From Rikenellaceae bacterium (GTDB lineage Bacteria; Bacteroidota; Bacteroidia; Bacteroidales; Rikenellaceae), in the NCBI GenBank assembly GCA_902362705.1, contig CABIXK010000005.1, forward strand, positions 86,429-150,428: a stretch of 64,000 nucleotides of DNA, read 5' to 3'. Each line of letters begins with the position of its first letter. Positions within the stretch are counted from its first letter, which is position 1. The notes below the pieces were generated by a model that was given only the letters and a program-made list of their open reading frames with translations, was not told the DNA's origin and ran no database searches. Positions 63,319 through 64,000 of the stretch are shown one piece after another. The position numbers and the translations under genes are program-made.

Positions 63319-64000
63319 TCAGGGTTCGAACTTGTAGCCCACCCCCTTGACCGTCACGATGCGGTCGTCGCCGATTTTCTGCCGCAGCTTGCGGATGTGG
63401 ACGTCGATGGTGCGGTCGCCGACCACCACCTTGGCGCCCCACACCTTGACGTAGATCTCTTCGCGCGCGATGAGCTGTCCGGGCGAGGCGGCCAGCAGCT
63501 CGAGCAGCGCGAACTCCTTGCGCGGGAGGCGGATCTCGCGGCCGTCGCACCGTACCGTGTGGCGGGCGCTGTCGACCTCGATGCCGCGCGCGGCGGGGGG
63601 CTCCGTCGCCGTCGCCGCTTCGGGCGCGCCCTCCGGCGGCGTGTCGGCGGCGGCGTCCACGCGCTTGAGTATGGCTCGTATGCGGCTCATCAGCAGCTTC
63701 ATCTTGATGGGCTTGGTGATGTAGTCGTCGGCCCCGACGCCGAACCCCGTGAGCTGCTGCTCCTCTTCGCCCAGCGCCGAGAGGAAGACCACCATCGTGT
63801 CGCGCAGCGCCGGGTCGCGGCGGATCGCGCGGCAGGTCTCGGCTCCGTCCATGCGGGGCATCATCCTGTCGAGCAGGATCAGGTGGGGACGGCAGCGGGC
63901 GGCCGTTTGCAGCGCCTCGGCGCCGTCGCGGGCGGTGTAGAGTTCGTAGCCCTCCTTGAGGAGGTTGTAGCCGACGAATTCGAGGATGTCGACCTCGTCG
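63319..64000 (-). CDS. OmpR/PhoB-family response regulator (5' end cut by window)
   Basis: Two-component response regulator; about 227 residues are visible and the first few lie beyond the right edge. The receiver domain has the phospho-acceptor in ILLDRMMPRMDG (Arg after the Asp, where Ile or Leu is usual), SALGEEEQQLTGF and the conserved Lys in DDYITKPIK. An Ala/Pro-rich linker follows, then a winged-helix domain (REIRLPRKEFALLELLAASPG, VGDRTIDVHIRKLRQKIGDD). Target genes and sensor kinase are not visible. Confidence 0.9.
   Translation of the reverse strand, partial: DEVDILEFVGYNLLKEGYELYTARDGAEALQTAARCRPHLILLDRMMPRMDGAETCRAIRRDPALRDTMVVFLSALGEEEQQLTGFGVGADDYITKPIKMKLLMSRIRAILKRVDAAADTPPEGAPEAATATEPPAARGIEVDSARHTVRCDGREIRLPRKEFALLELLAASPGQLIAREEIYVKVWGAKVVVGDRTIDVHIRKLRQKIGDDRIVTVKGVGYKFEP

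Overview
The window is chromosomal DNA from a high-GC member of the Bacteroidales, probably Rikenellaceae and Alistipes-like. This is inferred from three things. Nearly every transcription unit starts with the Bacteroidetes promoter (TTG, 19-21 nt, TAnnTTTG). The gene families are Bacteroidetes-typed (OMP_b-brl receptor, DUF4919, DUF5106, CxxN leucine-rich repeats, N-terminal-rubredoxin rubrerythrin). The metabolism is anaerobic (Ptb/Buk, Etf, ferredoxin proteins, formate channel). No database search was possible.

Layout. (1) 1-11.4 kb is the 3' part of an AT-rich surface-polysaccharide locus, all on +: choline kinase (LicA type, cut by the window edge), BCCT transporter, polysaccharide pyruvyl transferase carrying a 9-G tract, flippase, GT4, EpsG/Wzy-like polymerase, GT4, sulfotransferase-like protein, GT2 and a GT4 split into two overlapping frames, closed by a terminator. 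Together they point to a polysaccharide that may carry phosphocholine, pyruvate and perhaps sulfate. (2) From about 11.5 kb the base composition switches abruptly to GC-rich core genome: GH13 enzyme, TPM protein plus LemA, EamA transporter, a solitary TonB-dependent receptor-like protein, then plsC-parE-parC-aroK-murI and ftsK-lolA-like. (3) 29-37 kb: formate/nitrite channel, acyltransferase 3, gyrA, TPR protein, MATE exporter. (4) 37.2-41.8 kb: membrane polyferredoxin with an internal twin-arginine motif, a Tat-lipoprotein aldo/keto reductase with ferredoxin tail, and an RluB-like pseudouridine synthase. (5) 41.9-46.9 kb on -: ligA-dapA-DUF4919-clostripain lipoprotein. (6) 47-53.8 kb: acidic small protein, EF-hand/LRR lipoprotein, purA, etfB-etfA-secreted protein-acyl-CoA dehydrogenase. 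(7) 54-59 kb: small OMP, DUF5106 thioredoxin lipoprotein, reverse rubrerythrin, holin-like and YtxH proteins, a YpsA-like protein, a TlpA-like lipoprotein, tRNA-Pro(CGG). (8) 59.4-63.1 kb on -: crcB-ackA-ptb-buk, then a response regulator cut by the right edge.

Most interesting signals: the G9 tract inside the pyruvyl transferase gene (possible phase variation), the split GT4, a 69-bp dispersed intergenic element that combines a hairpin with a promoter (two copies plus a tandem half copy), a predicted Sec/Tat dual-topology polyferredoxin next to a Tat-exported ferredoxin-reductase lipoprotein, two genes whose -7 box lies exactly 5 nt before the start codon (predicted leaderless), and an ackA-ptb-buk operon without pta. 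No CRISPR array, insertion sequence or prophage was seen.
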